In this document: positions 1 to 10,934 of the stretch, in pieces
Layout: each line of letters opens with the position of its first letter
Numbering within the stretch: position 1 is the first letter of the stretch
Origin: Sinotaia quadrata
Lineage: Eukaryota; Mollusca; Gastropoda; Architaenioglossa; Viviparidae
DNA: 64,000 bases
Assembly (NCBI GenBank): GCA_028829895.1
Contig: CM054182.1
Span: forward strand, 33,630,879 to 33,694,878
Direction: 5' to 3'
Program-made: the position numbers and the translations under genes
Notes under the pieces: generated by a model
Databases searched by the model: none
The model's input: only the letters and a program-made list of their open reading frames with translations
Told to the model about the DNA's origin: nothing

Positions 1-80
1 TGGAGTTCTTTCTATAACATTAAGGTGGAGCTTTATCTTTAGCATTAAGTGAGTTTTATTTTTAACATTAATGTGGAGCT
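1..80. repeat. Degenerate ~25-bp tandem repeat at the window edge
   Basis: About three diverged copies of a unit like TGGAGCTTTATCTTTAGCATTAAG run head to tail. The array is probably cut by the window start, so its true length is unknown. It is not coding. Confidence 0.5.
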
Positions 81-640
81 TTTAGTGTACTTTACATTGC
101 CCTTTATATAAAGAATTTTCATTAAGTTGCACACATATAATTCTGTTTTTTCCTCTATCCTCAGATTATATTCAATTCAATTATATAAATCTTTCAAATA
201 TCACTTGCTTATACAAGCTCTCATCCACACACACAAAATTGTAAATAACATTTTGTGAAGTTCTAAAATGCATCCTCAGGTTACAAGATAATTAATGCAA
301 AATTACACCTTCTCCACCCTCCGAAGAAATGCCTGCCTACCTGTCTATCTATCCATTTATCGGCCCATCTGATTGTCGGTCGGTCTATTCGCCAACCCAC
401 CAGACTATCTATCTGCCTGTATGTCTGTCTGTGAATATTCCGATGGCGAAAATTATGGACGCATGTTCCCATGACAACGAGTTATAAGTATGATCTGCAG
501 TGTATGGAAATAAGCTCGCTAACATGTCTGTAGCTGATCAAGTCGCGACAGAATTGCAAATTTAGCCGGCATTTAACTGCGATATTTACATTCGATATTA
601 AATCAAGAAGGTCGCTTTACTCTCTCACTCCATTTCCTCT
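81..640. other. AT-rich sequence without a recognisable gene
   Basis: No supported gene. The only reading frame of note, on the minus strand at 281-472, runs through a TCTATC/TGTCTG-rich low-complexity stretch (about 325-435), which explains its biased R/D/W composition. Confidence 0.5.
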
Positions 641-768
641 CAAAACACCTCTCTCTCTCCTATATTTCTCACAAACTTGTATACACACCCACACAGACAT
701 TTCTCAATCTCTTTCTCTTACAATCACATACATATATAAACCACACACATAAGCAATCACTTTTTCTC

Positions 769-826
<58 letters not shown>

Positions 827-962
827 GTACAACTCTCTCATACAAACACAATTTCTCTCTCTCTCTCTCACACACACACACACTTAACCCACAAATACAT
901 ACCAACTCATCTCTCTAAAGTTTTCATGAAGCCCCAATATACACTCACACACTCACGCACAC
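641..962. repeat. Pyrimidine-rich tract with (CT)n microsatellite
   Basis: A CT/CA-rich tract contains a near-perfect (CT)n run at about 773-823 and a shorter CT then CA run at about 853-882. It leads directly into the CA-linked minisatellite. Confidence 0.85.
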
Positions 963-1776
963 ATATGGTCTATAGCTGTTTTATACCAATACACACACAC
1001 ACACACACACACACACATATGGTTTATAGCTTTTTTATACCAATATACACACACACATATTGTTTATAGCTGTTTTATACCAATATACACACACACACAC
1101 ACATATTGTTTATAGCTGTTTTATACCAATACACACACACACACACACACACACACATATTGTTTATAGCTGTTTTATACCAATTTACACACACACACAC
1201 ACAATATGGTTTATAGCTGTTTTATACCAATATACACACACACACACATATTGCTTATAGCTGTTTTATACCAATTTACACACACACACACACACATATG
1301 CAATACGTTTTATATATGGTTTATAGCTGTTTTATACCAATATACACACACACACATATTGTTTATAGCTGTTTTATACCAATATACACACACACACACA
1401 TATTGTTTATAGCTGTTTTATACCAATACACACACACACATATTGTTTATAGCTGTTTTATACCAATATACACACACACACACATATTGTTTATAGCTGT
1501 TTTATACCAATACACACACACACATATTGTTTATAGCTGTTTTATACCAATATACACACACACACACACATATATGGTTTATAGCTGTTTTATACCAATA
1601 CACACACACACATATTGTTTATAGCTGTTTTATACCAATATACACACACACATACACATATTGTTTATAGCTGTTTTATACCAATACACACACACGCATA
1701 TTGTTTATAGCTGTTTTATACCAATACACACACACACACACACACACATATTGTTTATAGCTGTTTTATACCAATT
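963..1776. repeat. Compound minisatellite: 26-bp core plus variable (CA)n, about 18 units
   Basis: A core of the form GTTTATAGCTGTTTTATACC, followed by AAT, repeats about 18 times. Each copy is separated by a (CA)n run of different length, so the period varies from about 42 to 66 bp. All plus frames translate to variants of VYSCFIPIYTHTHT. The reading frame changes with each CA length, so the frames are by-products of the repeat and not proteins. Confidence 0.95.
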
Positions 1777-1835
1777 TGGAAATTTTCCATAGAGGGATTA
1801 GCATAGAGGGTTCCTTTTTTTTTGGCACCATTAAG

Positions 1836-2063
1836 ACCGTGTGCAGATTTCACTGACCGGAACCGGAAGTTTTAAACAGTAAGACTGTACATGTTTCATT
1901 GACAGGAACTGGAAGCTTGAAATAGTAAGATTGTAATGTTTCATTGACTAAAACTGGAAGCTTGAAATAGTAAGACTGTAATGCTTTCATTGACAGGAAC
2001 TGGAAGCATTCAATAGCACGACCGTGCAGTTTTCATTGACCAGAACTGGAAGTTCGAAATAGT
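1836..2063. repeat. 45-46 bp tandem repeat, about 5 diverged units
   Basis: Units contain TTTCATTGACAGGAACTGGA followed by AGCTTGAAATAGTAAGACTGT. Copies differ by substitutions and small indels, so this is an older array than the near-perfect ones elsewhere in the window. Confidence 0.85.
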
Positions 2064-2099
2064 AAATCATTGATACTCCAAATGACTTTGATTTATTGC

Positions 2100-2266
2100 C
2101 AATATATCCAGATGCATGAGATCTATGGAGACACATGGGATCTACTAGGAAACAGCAATCATATTTAGAAATAAAATTTCTAGATACATGATATCTATGG
2201 AGACACATGAGGTCTACTCGGAAATAACAATCTATGGAGATGCATAGAGTCTACTCGAAAAGTTCT
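2100..2266. repeat. Diverged repeat with core ATCTATGGAGACACATG
   Basis: Three to four imperfect copies of GATCTATGGAGACACATGGG with TCTACTCGGAAA spacers. The spacing is irregular. Confidence 0.6.
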
Positions 2267-2576
2267 CTACTCGTAAAGTTCAATGACACTTAGAAACAGA
2301 GGAGTAGTTTTATTTTTAAGTGAGAATCAAACTCAAGTTTAAACAACGTGGAGAACAGATGTAAGTAGTGTTTATACAAATAACAAAAGTATGTTTGAAA
2401 TAAATTGAAATAAACACGGCCTCAGTAATTTTTTAAAAATACATTGTTAGAAATAAATGTGGAATCAGTTTAGGTAATTTGGAAAATAAAAAATATAGTC
2501 TAATTTAATGAAGTGCAGTACATTTACCAAAGGCCTACTGTGGCAATTCACACAAAAATATTGCATATCACTCTGT

Positions 2577-2622
<46 letters not shown>

Positions 2623-3168
2623 CACCAGTTTGCGCGCGCGCGTATGTGTGAGTGTGATACGGTGTCGCAATATGAAATATAAAGTCAAGTGATCTTTGTA
2701 ACTTCCTATATTTGAGCTGTAGAATTACTTCCTGATCTAAGAAGAAAGTGGTATGATATTTTGTAACAAGTTGTAACAACAAGCTGGATGAAAGCCAGAT
2801 GTTAGCAGGAAATACTAGCTGTTACAATATAGCCGCTAGTTTCGACATGGCAACATTTGGAAACTCAGTGACTCTGTTGCTAATTAGCTGTGCAATACGA
2901 AATCAATAGTCTCTCCTTGGAGATGTATAAAACCGCTCATCAATGCTACCACGTAAGGAAAGCAGTAAAACCTGGGAAGTTAGTCTATAAAATGAAAGCC
3001 GTAGCCAGATTTTCTGAATCATTAGTTTTTACTAAACTTTGGCAGTGACAGCGCGCCTGTTGGAATCCAAACAGCTGTTTCGAGCTTGTTTTATTGTTGG
3101 ACTTTATATAAGTGAAGAAGTGGGGGGGGGGAGAGAGAGATATTGTGGCATGGATGGGGACAATGGTA
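2267..3168. other. Intergenic sequence with a (TG)n microsatellite
   Basis: No gene seen. It holds (TG)n at 2577-2618 followed by a short (GC)n/(TG)n run to about 2655, and poly-G then (GA)n at about 3122-3141. A TATA-like string (GTATAAAAC, about 2926) stands alone with nothing to support a promoter. Confidence 0.6.
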
Positions 3169-3345
3169 TCATCATACAACAACAACAAAATCCCCAACAA
3201 ATAAACAAATGAATAAACAAACTTTAAACAAACAAAACTGCAAGCAAAGAGAACAAAGAACGAGTAAACAAACAAAATATCTAATAATAAAAAAAAACAA
3301 TGTACAAACACAAGAACAAACCAATAAATGAACTAACAAGAAACA
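3169..3345. repeat. A-rich (CAAA)n-type low-complexity tract
   Basis: Imperfect AACAAACAAA-type repeats. The overlapping reading frames on both strands (N/K/Q/T-rich on plus, F/L/C/V-rich on minus) are compositional artefacts. Confidence 0.8.
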
Positions 3346-5406
3346 ACGTAAAAGGCAAACGCTAGACAAGATTAGAAACACTTATGCAAACATAAACAAA
3401 CACGCACACAATTTTTAACATCTCTTTCCCCCTCCCCCCAATGTACTGTTATCACCATCCACCAAGTCTTGACGTTTAAATAACTCCACGTAGACACATA
3501 CATATCTCATTAACAAGACGTAGGTGTTCTGTCTTGGGGACTGGCCAGTTCCAAAAGTATAAAATTCACACTGAGTTGTGACAGTAATGTCTAATAAAGA
3601 ATACTGTTTTCAAAAGGAATATAATAAATAATAATGAACCTATTTCATTAACAAATGAATCTGAAACCAAGAAAACGACTAAGATTTTTAGCATGGTTGT
3701 TTAGAAGTGATGACGAAACTGTCATTGACTTGGACTTTTAAGTTTTTCCTTTGATTTTTTGTTAGCTAAGCACTAAATGCCATCTTGGTATAAGTACCAT
3801 TTGAGGATTGGAAGCAAATGGTCCACATTTTAACAGACACTAAAGGCTCCAGGGTCACTTGGTGCTATATACACAAAAAAAAGCCAAGTTAGTATAAATG
3901 CCCCTTTGACGATTGGCGGTCGACACTTTCATAGACGCGGAAAATCCACAGATACGCGAAATCTTAAAGGCAATAATATATAATGGAAAAAATAAGTCCC
4001 TTATGAAATTAAGCTAAGTTACTAAAATGGCATAAGCATTCTAATTAGGCGTATTAATGTCTTATATTTCTAAAGGAGGTTTTAATGCATTTAAAAAAAC
4101 ACACACAACTAGAAAATGCAATCCCACGAGACCTAGCAGTGGACGAGTGTGAAAGCGTTAAAAAAAAAAAAAAAAAAAAAAGCCAACATCGTCTGCAGCA
4201 GAAGGTTGAGTGTTTGATGTGCGCTTTAAAATTTTAAGACACGCACAAAACCAGATCTATTCCAACGAGTCCTTGATGTCATGGTAGCATCTCTTTTGTC
4301 ATTTTATAGGATAGGCCAGGTCATAATTTCTGAAGAGCTGTTGCGGATTGTGCCGTGGACCATAACTAACCGGAAGTGACCTAAAAGTGGCGTTCTTCAT
4401 ACTTCCGCGAACGAGTGGCAGTAAACATAACTCTTCGTAATTGATTGCCTTGACCTAGTTTTCATCGAAGTGGTACCGAGAATGGGAAAGTTTTGAGTCC
4501 AGTTTAATTACTGTGCGCAAAGTTGTTAATTAATTAAACTGTTTGCAGGAGGTATTGTGGAATTAAATTTATTACAATCTGTATTCGGTTGGTTCTTAAG
4601 AAATTTATTTATTTTTTATTTACTTCACTTTTTAAGCATCGTGCGTGAAACTGTTCTTACTATTTGTTTGCCTAACGACTTTTCAAGAAAGGAAGTTTAA
4701 CACATTGCCACGTACACAAACAAGTAACTAAATTAATTAGCTGACTGTGTACTTAACTGGAATTTTTTTTATAAATTTCATTCTTTAAAAAAAACAATTT
4801 TTTGCAGGTTTTATTCCCAAATATATTTTTCTATGGGAAAAAAACAATAACAAAATTTATTGAATCATCATACAGTTGACGATCATATTAAAAACAGCCT
4901 TTTAATTGAATAATTATAATCAATAGAAAGAAAGAATATATCAGCCCATGCACGCACGCGCACACACACATACACACTTTTTTAACATAAGGAAAATAAT
5001 AGTTTACCGGTGTCTATTTTCTTTTACTGAATTTGCATATTAGCTCCAGACTCGGTTGACAGCGTTTCTACGTGTGATATGAAAACGTACACAGATGGAG
5101 ACAGCCTGCACGGTGTACATTTTGCGCACGATACCTAAGAGTACGAGTGAGACTACTTACATATGTCCCATTTGAAACATGACGTCATTAACGTGACATA
5201 CATATAGTTACGGAAGCCGGAAGCGCCCCCTACACTACTGCTACTCGTGCCCAATGCCAGAAGACTTCACGAGGTCATTATCGTGTCCATTACACTTCAG
5301 TGCTCGCCCTTTCTGCTTTCGACATATCAGTTATCAGAACCTAGGTAACCCACCCATCCTTACACGCCTCAAAGCAGCTTGTCGTGAACTGATACAAGCG
5401 CGCATA
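3346..5406. other. Featureless AT-rich sequence
   Basis: About 2 kb with no supported gene. Visible details are a diverged duplication (a block near 3786-3835 is echoed near 3891-3945, with TATAAGTACCATTTGAGGAT against TATAAATGCCCCTTTGACGAT), a pure A run at about 4160-4180, and short CA repeats near 4950. The last part (about 5040-5400) is less AT-rich, but no frame or splice pattern points to an exon. Confidence 0.5.
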
Positions 5407-5815
5407 AATCCCTTCCATTAATGTGAAGAAGCTAGCGTACTAATTAGTTTAAATCACTTCCATTACTGTGAGAAATTAGCGTATTAATTAGTTTAAATCG
5501 CTTCCATTAATGTGAGGACGTTAGCGTATTTATAAATTTAAATCTCTTCCATTAATCTGAGGAAGTTAGCTTACTAACTAGTTTAAATCTCTTCCGTTAA
5601 TATGAGGAAGTTAGCTTACTAACTAGTTTAAATCTCTTCCGTTAATCTGAGGAAGTTAGCTTACTAACTAGTTTAAATCTCTTCCCTTAATCTGAGGAAG
5701 TTAGCTTACTAACTAGTTTAAATCTCTTCCCTTAATCTGAGGAAGTTAGCTTACTAACTAGTTTAAATCTCTTCCGTTAATATGAGGAAGTTAGTGTACC
5801 TATAAGTTTAAATGC
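5407..5815. repeat. 45-bp minisatellite, about 9 units
   Basis: The unit contains GTTTAAATCTCTTCCGTTAA and TCTGAGGAAGTTAGCTTACT. The central copies (about 5560-5790) are almost identical and the outer ones are diverged, the usual picture of an array that is homogenised in its middle. Confidence 0.92.
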
Positions 5816-6808
5816 AAAAGAAACATTCAATATCTACTGGGTGGAAGACTGACATTCAATTATTTTATTTTTAAACTTTGAATTAAAAGTGTGCGTATGT
5901 GTGTGTGTGTGTGTCGGAGGAATCTGAAAGAGTGTATTTTATTGACAGTTCATTCACATGACTTAATATAGCTATGAACAAACTCGTAGCAAAATGAAAC
6001 AAGTTATCCGCCTAGGGAAAGAAATTCTGATTTCTTTTATCAACCAAACTGGACATGTTTCTTGAATATTCCGAGTTACAAGTCTGCAAGTGTGCCATTT
6101 CTGCCGGTACATTTGAAAACATTGTAAAACCAACAACGTGAACCATGAGAAATGAAGAATATATAATTTATGTTTACAATTTCCATAGGAGTGAAAAAAC
6201 CCGTGTAAATAGAATCACTTGGGACATGCTGTTATCGAGTACACATATAATATCTTCGTGAGTAAAAGGGTTGTGCAGTGTTAAGTGGAATCATTCATCG
6301 ACAGCTGATGTCGAGTTTACAACCATGTGGTGTATACGACAAACAATTCTCCCCTTGCTTTAGTATGCGTACCAACGTACCGCACCATGGTACGTTTTCC
6401 ACGTCACTCAGCTTTGCCGGAGTAGGTCTTCCTCAAAGAAGTATTTCTACTGCGAAAGAGTTACAGGGTAGGGATATCTTGTTACCCGCTATTCTATCTC
6501 CATCATTACCAGCCTCTCTGTCCTTTATTCAGTGCCATACAGGGACAGCCAGTGCCAGACAAGGACAGACATTGCCAGGCAGTGACAGCGTGAAATTTGC
6601 TTGCAACAATACTTAAGGTAAAGGAAACTTTATTTTCCATTTCGCCGCATTACTTCGCTTATGAGCGAAATCGGCTTCCGCTGGAAGCTCACTCCCACTC
6701 TCCCAGTAACTAACCAATCAATCAAAAGGTTTGTGATGAAAGGGGGGGGGGGGAATAATGAGAGTATGTCTAACAAAATCAGCCGATTGTGGGACATATA
6801 CCTGGCAG
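5816..6808. other. Intergenic; no assignable gene
   Basis: It holds a short (TG)n at about 5892-5914 and a poly-G run at about 6743-6753. A 112-residue frame at 6278-6616 begins at GTG (first ATG at 6308) and shows no domain, signal peptide or repeat I recognise. It cannot be excluded as an exon but is not supported. Confidence 0.4.
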
Positions 6809-6990
6809 CTTGAAAAATGAGAAAGTATTATGTCTACTAATGCCAGGCCCGCATGACATACACGACAGAGCTTGAAAATGAGAAAGTATTATGTCTACTA
6901 ATGCCAGGCCCGCATGACATACACGACAGAGCTTGAAAATGAGAAAGTATTATGTTTACTAATGCCAGGCACGCATGGCATACATGACAG
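6809..6990. repeat. ~61-bp tandem repeat, 3 units
   Basis: Three copies of a unit holding GAAAGTATTATGTCTACTAA and GCCCGCATGACATACACGAC. The first two are nearly identical and the third has several substitutions. Confidence 0.9.
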
Positions 6991-7164
6991 AGCTGAGAAA
7001 TTCAAAGTTTTGCCGACAGCAAAGGGGAGACTATGATCTGTTGCGCCCAAACGGCCATAAAAAGTCAAATAATTGCCCATAGCCAGATATGGGCATGGCA
7101 TAGAGTGGGAAAAGTAATTTGTCTGTTTATAGCCTGACAAAGAAAAAACAAAAGCACATAGCTA

Positions 7165-7464
7165 CACTAGTGGCTAGAGAAAATCTTCTATAAGTGAGAA
7201 AATGAAACAAAGGCATTATTTACTGCACTAGTGGCTAAAGTCAGCTAGTATCTAAATCAAGATAAAACGCATGATTTACTGCACTAGTGGCTAAAGTCAG
7301 CTAGTATCTAAATCAAGATAAAACGCATGATTTACTGCACTAGTGGCTAAAGTCAGCTAGTATCTATATCAAGATAAAAGCACGACTTTACTGAACTAGT
7401 GGCTAAAGACAACTAGTATCTATATCAAGATAAAAGCACGACTTTACTGCACTAGTGGCTAGAA
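7165..7464. repeat. 56-bp minisatellite, about 5 units
   Basis: The unit begins ACTAGTGGCTAAAGTCAGCT and contains TCAAGATAAAACGCATGATT. Units 2 and 3 are identical. Units 4 and 5 share private changes (AAAGCACGACTTTACTG), which suggests stepwise duplication of neighbouring units. Confidence 0.92.
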
Positions 7465-8509
7465 TAGGTTTTTCTTAATATGACTGACAACAAACAAATA
7501 CATGCTGTCTGTACCAATGTTTACAGAAATTAAAACGTATGACTAAAGAGAGCCAATTACTTTTCGTCAGTTTCGCACACCAATAAAAGTAAAAACATTT
7601 CTTAACTGAGACTAGGTATAGAAAGTCAATATGAACTACACCACTGTTTCAGGTTTTTTTGTTCATAGGGGCGACATAGCGAGTCAGTATTTCTCGCAGT
7701 GCGCCAATGTATAAAGGGGATCTACCACAGAGGCTGAAGAGTCCTGTACTTTTATGGCATAACAATGAATGAAACACAGATTCCGATAACTTCATTTGGT
7801 CGTTTCAATGAACATATAGATCCCCGGGACGTGTTTGACTTCATTAGGTCCAGTATAAATAAAACACACACATTCCTGGGACGTGTTTGACTTCATTAGG
7901 TCCAGTATAAATAAAACACACACATTCCTGGGACGTGTTTGACTTCATTAGGTCAATTTGAAAATCGCACATCATTACGAATATCATCACACACGTTTCT
8001 GAAAGAAAGCTCCATACCAGCGAACACGGAAAGATAGACTAATATACGTACACATATGTGTCTACAAATCGAAGATGACTGGTCTTATCTGACACGACCC
8101 CTAAACACTCACAATGCATGCTGCCAAAATCAGCATTGCGTCACAGTGACAGCAACAGTTGCTGCGTGGCTGCACCTCGATGAATTCATCTGTCAGGAAA
8201 GATTATTTGATTCGATGCCAAGTTCCTATGAAGTTTTTTTCTCGTTTAGCCCAAATATATGGAAGTGCTAAAGTTATTAATTTTCAATGTTAAATACTTT
8301 GTTTAAGATATGATATCCACTAAGACGGCCAGTATTGAGAGCTACATTTCAATTAGCAAAACATTTAGAATAAGTGAAACATTTACAAGTAGATTTTTTT
8401 TTAAAGCGAAAGATAGGAGATAACAACATAAGCTTGGCTAATATGCTTGCATATTGAAATATATATATTTTAAATAATTGAAGAGAGAAAATGACGGAAG
8501 GAATGGAGA
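7465..8509. other. Intergenic with a short 52-bp tandem repeat
   Basis: At about 7820-7953 a 52-bp unit (CTGGGACGTGTTTGACTTCA and TTAGGTCCAGTATAAATAAA) is present about 2.6 times. The rest shows nothing assignable. An open frame at 8056-8271 has no recognisable feature. Confidence 0.5.
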
Positions 8510-8724
8510 TGTGTGTGTGTGTATGTGTGTGTGTGTGTGTGTGTGCATGTGTGTGTGTGTGTGTGTGCGCGTGCGTGCGTGCGTGTGAGAGAGAGAGAAG
8601 AAACAAAGGGAATGTAGGGAGAGAGAGATAAAATATACAGATATGCAGCAAGAAGGGGATTAAAAGGAAAGAGGGCAGTGGGCCAGAGAGTGCAAGGGAA
8701 AGAAAAAGATTTTAAAAAAGACGG

Positions 8725-8760
<36 letters not shown>

Positions 8761-9045
8761 AGGAGGAAAAAATCGAAAGGGTTAAAGAGGAAGTAAGAGA
8801 CTTAAGAGGAGAAGGAAGTGTGAACTGAGAGAACAGAAATGAAAAGAACAAGAAGAAAGGGGGAGAGCAGGAGAGAAAGAGCAAAGGAGAATGAAAGAGA
8901 GAACAAATGAGAGAGATATCAAAAGAGATGTGAAGAGAGAAGTAGGAGTTAATGAGAGAGAAAGAAAATGATAGAGAATGGAAACGAAGATAAGAAAGTG
9001 TGTGAGGAAGAAGAGGAAGAGAAAGAAGGAAAGATAAAGAGAGTA
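8510..9045. repeat. (TG)n followed by ~450-bp purine-rich (GA) tract
   Basis: (TG)n with GC interruptions at about 8511-8586 is followed by a purine-rich plus strand (AGAGAG, GGAAGA, AAAGAA) to about 9045. This contains a pure (GA)n run at about 8726-8758. Such long one-strand purine tracts can form triplex DNA; that is established for the sequence class and is inference here. Confidence 0.85.
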
Positions 9046-9635
9046 ATTTCTACACTTTTACAGACGACTGACCTGAACGTCATAGCTACGTCCATAAAGA
9101 TATCAGCTGACTCCCATTAGTGAATGCCTGAGGCAAAACAATATTTGTAGGCGTGGCAGTTTACGTGTTTACGCGCAATTAAAGTATAAAAGATAAGATA
9201 CCAGAAATTGCTATTTAGTTTTATCAGTATTAAATGAATGCATAATCAACAACAACGCATAATTTATACCCAGCAAAGGCTTTCTGAATGAATCTGGTTG
9301 TTTTTATAGTTAAAGTCTTTAACAGCTAAGCTATAACAGATGCTGTTTGGGTTGTTTTTTTGTTTGACAAAATTACTTGTTTGACCTTGCATGTCTCAAC
9401 GTAGCAAAGTGTTTAACAAGAATGCCATATTTCTTAAATAAAAAATAATTAAGAATGCTTCATAGTGATGCTTCTGAAGACACCGTCTATTCGAAATTAT
9501 TTTTCTTTTTATACATTCACAATAAACGAGGTCGCTCACCTCGTTAAGAGCATTCAAAATTGAAAGTAGCGATTGACAGATGTTGAACGTAAATCTACCA
9601 TATCAGGAAGCTTTTGTTGGACATAGTTATGCACA
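9046..9635. other. Intergenic; nothing assignable
   Basis: AT-rich sequence without a supported reading frame, tandem repeat or transposon signature. Confidence 0.45.
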
Positions 9636-9778
9636 AATGAAATGCTTTGTGTTTTCCATCAGAACTAGGCTGTAACTTAAAATATAATGCTTTGTGTTTT
9701 CCATCAGAACTAGGCTGTAACTTAAAATATAATGCTTTGTGTTTTCCATCAGAACTAGGCTGTAACTTAAAATACACT
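9636..9778. repeat. 45-bp tandem repeat, 3 units
   Basis: Three almost perfect copies of a unit with ATGCTTTGTGTTTTCCATCA and GAACTAGGCTGTAACTTAAA. Because 45 is a multiple of three, both strands show a 15-residue repeat inside small open frames (plus 9647-9868, minus 9595-9855). I do not regard either as a gene. Confidence 0.92.
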
Positions 9779-10807
9779 GCAAGTATTCCTGCCATGTCAA
9801 AAGGCAAGTACAAGTTTACATCTGGTGGAGCTGTATCCGTGTACAGTTTAGACATGCATCAGGCATAATGATCTCCCTTTAGAGACGCAACATGCAGGGT
9901 GATCTCTATCGTACATATAGGCAGCGCCATCGAGAAGGGAGGGGGGGGAAGAGAGGGGTGGCTGGAGGGCTGAATTCCCAGGGCCCTCAGCTGCTAGGGG
10001 TTCTTCACGAAGGAGACAAGCAATTGTTTTTCTCTTTAACAGTGCAACCATTTTTGCAAACCGAAAAAATTTTCAAAAGATAAACCTATCAAACAATTCA
10101 TCTCCAGGGTCCTGCTGGCACAGGGTGACTCATTTTCATATCACTGATCTACGTTAAGGCTTATTACATCCCCTTAGTCAAAATAAAGTTAATAATAACT
10201 GAATCAGATGCAGAACAGCCTGCCCTATCGTAAGCTGTTCAAGTCATGCCTGCTTATCTTTATTTTGTTGAAATTAAAGCCTTGCAATCCCAGCAACATT
10301 CATTATTTAGTATTAAATAGTTTGTTTCGAAATCACTAAGAAACACATAAACATATTTTGATTTTCTTGGCTGAAATGCTTACCGAGTAAAGTATCATTG
10401 AAACCCCCCGTCTCTAATATTTCTATCCTATTCATATTTTTCTTTTGTAGGATTAACAAAGTGGATATTGTTTTAACTGTAAACATTGGGACCAACAAAG
10501 TGGGAAATATTATTTGTAAAGCAAAACTTGGGATATTAACGTATATAAATTTTAAGATTAGCGTGTGTAAAAACTTTGAGATTAACATAAATGAAAACTG
10601 TATCATTAATATACGTAAGAACGTTTGGATTTAGTTCACGCCAAACGTTGAGACAAACAGCTTCCTTTTTATATAAAAGTATGGGATTCATAATCTCACC
10701 TTCAAACTTTGGAAGTAACAAATATGTCACATTGGAATTCCCCAGAGGATTGACTGGTCAAGTATTAACACGCTATAGCACTTTTAGATCAGTTATTACT
10801 GGAACTC
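9779..10807. other. Intergenic; no assignable gene
   Basis: It contains a poly-G interrupted purine stretch at about 9935-9955. Several overlapping short open frames (10313-10935, both strands) have no recognisable domain. Near 10440-10620 a loose repeat of the type GGATATT/GGGAAATAT with AACTGTAAAC is visible but too diverged to define. Confidence 0.4.
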
Positions 10808-10852
10808 TTGGGGTTGCGGGAACAGAATGCTGGTCTTGCATGTTCAAACCCC
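10808..10852 (+). repeat. Possible tRNA-derived SINE relic (B-box-like)
   Basis: The string CTGGTCTTGCATGTTCAAACCCC looks like the anticodon-arm-to-T-arm part of a tRNA, with TGTTCAAACCCC standing for the Pol III B box (consensus GGTTCRANTCC). No convincing A box is seen upstream. A C-rich tail follows at about 10893-10906. It could equally be chance. Confidence 0.22.
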
Positions 10853-10934
10853 TTTTCTGGTCAAATTGGTTTCTCGGAAGTTTTTCTCATCTAATCCCCC
10901 CCCCCCCCTCTAGCTCGATCGCGTTACGCGTTTA

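Noticed and set aside
1060..1624. Overlapping frames with repeated VYSCFIPIYTHTHT
   Set aside because: Translation of the CA-linked minisatellite; frame shifts with each CA length and there is no other coding signal.
6278..6616. 112-residue plus-strand frame as a gene
   Set aside because: Starts at GTG in the reported frame, no recognisable domain, no splice or promoter support.
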